A program made the translations under genes and the position numbers. Below are positions 62,098-64,000 of a DNA stretch of 64,000 nt, piece by piece. The notes under the pieces were generated by a model, which worked only from the letters and a program-made list of their open reading frames with translations, did no database searches and was not told the origin of the DNA. Each line of letters starts with the position of its first letter. The first letter of the stretch is position 1. Origin of the DNA: Luidia sarsii (Eukaryota > Echinodermata > Asteroidea > Paxillosida > Luidiidae); contig OX465109.1 in assembly GCA_949987565.1 (NCBI GenBank), positions 11,982,509 through 12,046,508 on the forward strand, given 5' to 3'.

Positions 62098-64000
62098 GAA
62101 CTCACCCTTATCAGTGAGGCAGCTTGTATCTCTGGAATGTACAGCATAACAGTTGGCTCAGTGTTTCTGGAAAGAAAAATCACTTTGCAGGATAATATCT
62201 CCTTCAAAATTACATTCACAAAGCTAAAACTTGGCCTACAATGTGTCCTTAAGATAGGTTATTGACTAGTGTTAAAATATTTGAAATCGGACACAATCGG
62301 ACTACAATGTGTTCTTGGGATAGGCTATCGACTAGTGTTAAAATATTCGAAATCGGACAAGAACCAATGAAACCATCATCAAGCAAAGGGAACTCACCCT
62401 TAGCAGAGAGGGAGCTTGTATGTCTGGAATGAAGCGCATAACAGTCGGTGCAGTGTTCCTGGAAAGAAAAAGAAACTTTACAGGTGAATATCTCCTTCGA
62501 TATTAATTTCACAAAGCTAAAACTTGGCTTGCAAAGAGTCATTGAAATAGGCTATCGACTAGTATTAAATTGATTAATTTCGGACAAGAACACGTGAAAT
62601 CATCATCAAGCAAATGGAACTCACCCTTATGAGTGAGGCAGCTTGTATCTCTGGAACATACAGCATAACAGTCGGCACAGTGTTCCTGGAAAGAAACAAT
62701 ACTTTGCAGGTTAATATCTCCCACGATATTACTTACACAAAGCTGAAACTTGGCCTGCAATGAGTCCTTGGAATAGGCTATCGACTAGTGTTAAAATATT
62801 TGAAATCGGACAAGAACCAATGAAAGCATCATCAAGCAAAGGGAACTCACCCTTATCAGTGAGGCAGCTTGTATCTCTGGAATGTACAGCATAACAGTTG
62901 GCTCAGTGTTTCTGGAAAGAAAAATCACTTTGCAGGATAATATCTCCTTCAAAATTACATTCACAAAGCTAAAACTTGGCCTACAATGTGTCCTTGGGAT
63001 AGGTTATCGACTAGTGTTAAAATATTTGAAATCGGACAAGAACCAATGAAAGCATCATCAAGCAAAGGGAACTCACCCTTAGCAGAGAGGCAGCTTGTAT
63101 CTCTGGAATGTACAGCATAACAGTCGGCTCAGTGTTTCTGGAAAGAAAAATTACTTTGCAGGATAATATCTCCTTCAAAATTACATTCACAAAGCTAAAA
63201 CTTGGCCTACAATGTGTTCTTGGGATAGGCTATCGACTAGTGTTAAAATATTTGAAATCGGACAAGAACCAATGAAAGCATCATCAAGCAAAGGGAACTC
63301 ACCCTTAGCAGAGAGGGAGCTTGTATCTCTGGAATGAAGCGCATAACAGTCGGTGATGTGTTCCTGGAAAGAAAAAGAAACTTTGCGGGTGAATATCTCC
63401 TTCGATATTATTTTCACAAAGCTAAAACTTGGAATGCAAAGAGTCCTTGAAATAGGCTATCGACTAGTATTAAATTGATTAATTTCGGACAAGAACACGT
63501 GAAATCATCATCAAGCAAATGGAACTCACCCTTATCAGTGAGGCAGCTTGTATCTCTGGAATGTACAGCATAACAGTCGGCGCAGTGTTCCTGGAAAGAA
63601 ACAATACTTTGCAGGTTAATATCTCCCACGATATTACTTACACAAAGCTGAAACTTGGCCTGCAATGAGTCCTTGGAATAGGCTATCGACTAGTGTTAAA
63701 ATATTTGAAATCGGACAAGAACCAATGAAAGCATCATCAAGCAAAGGGAACTCACCCTTAGCAGAGAGGGAGCTTGTATCTCTGGAATGAAGTGCATAAC
63801 AGTCGGTGCAGTGTTCCTGGAAAGAAAAAGAAACTTTACAGGTGAATATCTCCTTCGATATTAATTTCACAAAACTAAAACTTGGCTTGCAAAGAGTCCT
63901 TGAAATAGGCTATCGACTAGTATTAAATTGATTAATTTCGGACAAGAACACGTGAAATCATCATCAAGAAATTGGAACTCACCCTTATCAGTGAGGCAGC
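62098..64000. repeat. Region III HOR, second copy, internally deleted and cut by the window edge
   Basis: Order: B62098 (292 bp) A62390 B62617 B62843 B63069 A63295 B63522 A63748 and the first 26 bases of B63975. It repeats 56145 onward but lacks one five-monomer unit. A63748 starts like A58926 (gaagtgcataac, cacaaaactaaaac) yet ends like A59832 (atcaagaaattgg). A further 906 bp (four monomers) is therefore missing relative to copy 1. Confidence 0.9.
62233..62298. repeat. 66 bp partial-monomer duplication (second occurrence)
   Basis: This is the same 66 bp partial duplication as at 56280, with the same ccttaagataggttattgac variant and the same cacaatcgg junction, here inside B62098. Its presence in both copies shows it arose before the 5,953 bp unit was duplicated, so it can serve as a tag for this HOR. 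Confidence 0.92.

Larger units (their letters stand above)
1..64000. repeat. Tandem satellite array, 226-227 bp monomers, A-B dimers and HORs
   Basis: The window is filled end to end by head-to-tail copies of a 226-227 bp monomer with no inversion and no intervening unique sequence. Each copy starts at gaactcaccc or a one-base variant and ends at caagcaaatg (A) or catcaagcaaagg (B). I placed 281 full monomers and two edge fragments. A (227 bp) and B (226 bp) mostly alternate, so the basic period is 453 bp; larger periods of 906, 1,131-1,132, 3,850-4,529, 5,888 and 5,953 bp sit on top. GC of the monomer types is about 39%. Array size, HOR structure and lack of insertions fit known centromeric or heterochromatic satellites in general. 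Chromosomal position and species cannot be told from sequence alone. Confidence 0.98.

Noticed and set aside
1..64000. Many open frames of 60-97 codons on both strands as candidate small proteins
   Set aside because: They recur with the satellite period, overlap on opposite strands, change frame at monomer junctions, are often broken by single-base variants, and contain no recognisable domain. I treat them as repeat by-products.
1..64000. CRISPR array
   Set aside because: The repeat has no short direct repeats with variable spacers. The whole 226-227 bp unit is repeated and varies by substitutions, and no cas-like genes are present.
1..64000. CENP-B box
   Set aside because: I looked for the TTCG....A..CGGG core on both strands. 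Partial matches such as attcgaaatcgg lack the required spacing and the CGGG end.
1..64000. tRNA- or SINE-derived repeat with internal Pol III boxes
   Set aside because: The minus-strand tagtcgatagcc only loosely resembles a B box, no A box lies at the right distance, and there is no oligo-T terminator pattern or A tail.
1..64000. Telomeric repeats (ccctta in cacccttagcag)
   Set aside because: The six bases occur once per A monomer and are never in tandem with themselves.
1..64000. Giant repetitive protein gene
   Set aside because: Although the dimer is a multiple of three, stops occur in every frame within each dimer, so no frame runs through consecutive dimers.
1..64000. Monomer as an older dimer of a ~113 bp unit
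   Set aside because: Comparing the two halves of the A monomer by eye shows no convincing alignment beyond short A-rich or caaag-like matches.

Overview
The whole 64 kb window is one uninterrupted block of tandem satellite DNA. I see no protein-coding gene, RNA gene, transposon, CRISPR array or unique spacer in it. The building block is a 226-227 bp monomer, always in the same orientation. Monomers fall into two main types: A (usually 227 bp) and B (usually 226 bp). They are about 86% identical by hand count and mostly alternate, giving a 453 bp A-B dimer. B has at least three subtypes (B1, B2, B3). By marking each monomer at its first bases (gaactcaccc or a one-base variant) I count 281 complete monomers plus a partial one at each end, so the array runs past both edges of the window.

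This is a eukaryotic, probably centromeric or pericentromeric/heterochromatic, higher-order-repeat (HOR) satellite. GC is about 39%. CpG is only mildly depleted (about 6 per A monomer). I do not recognise the satellite family and cannot assign a species. The resemblance in architecture to primate alpha satellite (alternating A/B monomers, multi-kb HORs) is an analogy, not homology.

Layout. Region I (1 to about 32.1 kb) holds eight successive HOR copies, each taken to begin at an A monomer carrying a HindIII site: 17, 18, 20, 4, 18, 20, 26 and 17 monomers. They differ by whole-monomer losses and gains and by hybrid monomers, the signature of in-register unequal exchange. One copy contains a 906 bp four-monomer unit repeated three times. 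Region II (about 32.1-56.1 kb) uses other monomer variants: a 25-monomer lead-in, then a 5,888 bp 26-monomer unit present twice in tandem and almost identical, then a 29-monomer stretch with a 1,132 bp five-monomer duplication. Region III (about 56.1-64 kb) has a 5,953 bp 26-monomer unit with runs of consecutive B monomers and a 66 bp partial-monomer duplication; a second, internally deleted copy runs off the right edge.

The short open frames on both strands (69 codons on +, 73-86 codons on -) repeat with every monomer or dimer. I read them as by-products of the repeat, not genes. The most interesting signals are: (1) A and B monomers carry different short boxes, CACGTG versus CCAATG, at exactly the same aligned position, giving a 453 bp alternation; (2) on the minus strand every monomer keeps a splice-acceptor-like pyrimidine tract and AG, a 61 nt segment, and a GTGAGT donor-like site; (3) the very recent 5,888 bp duplication and the series of hybrid monomers record how the array evolves.
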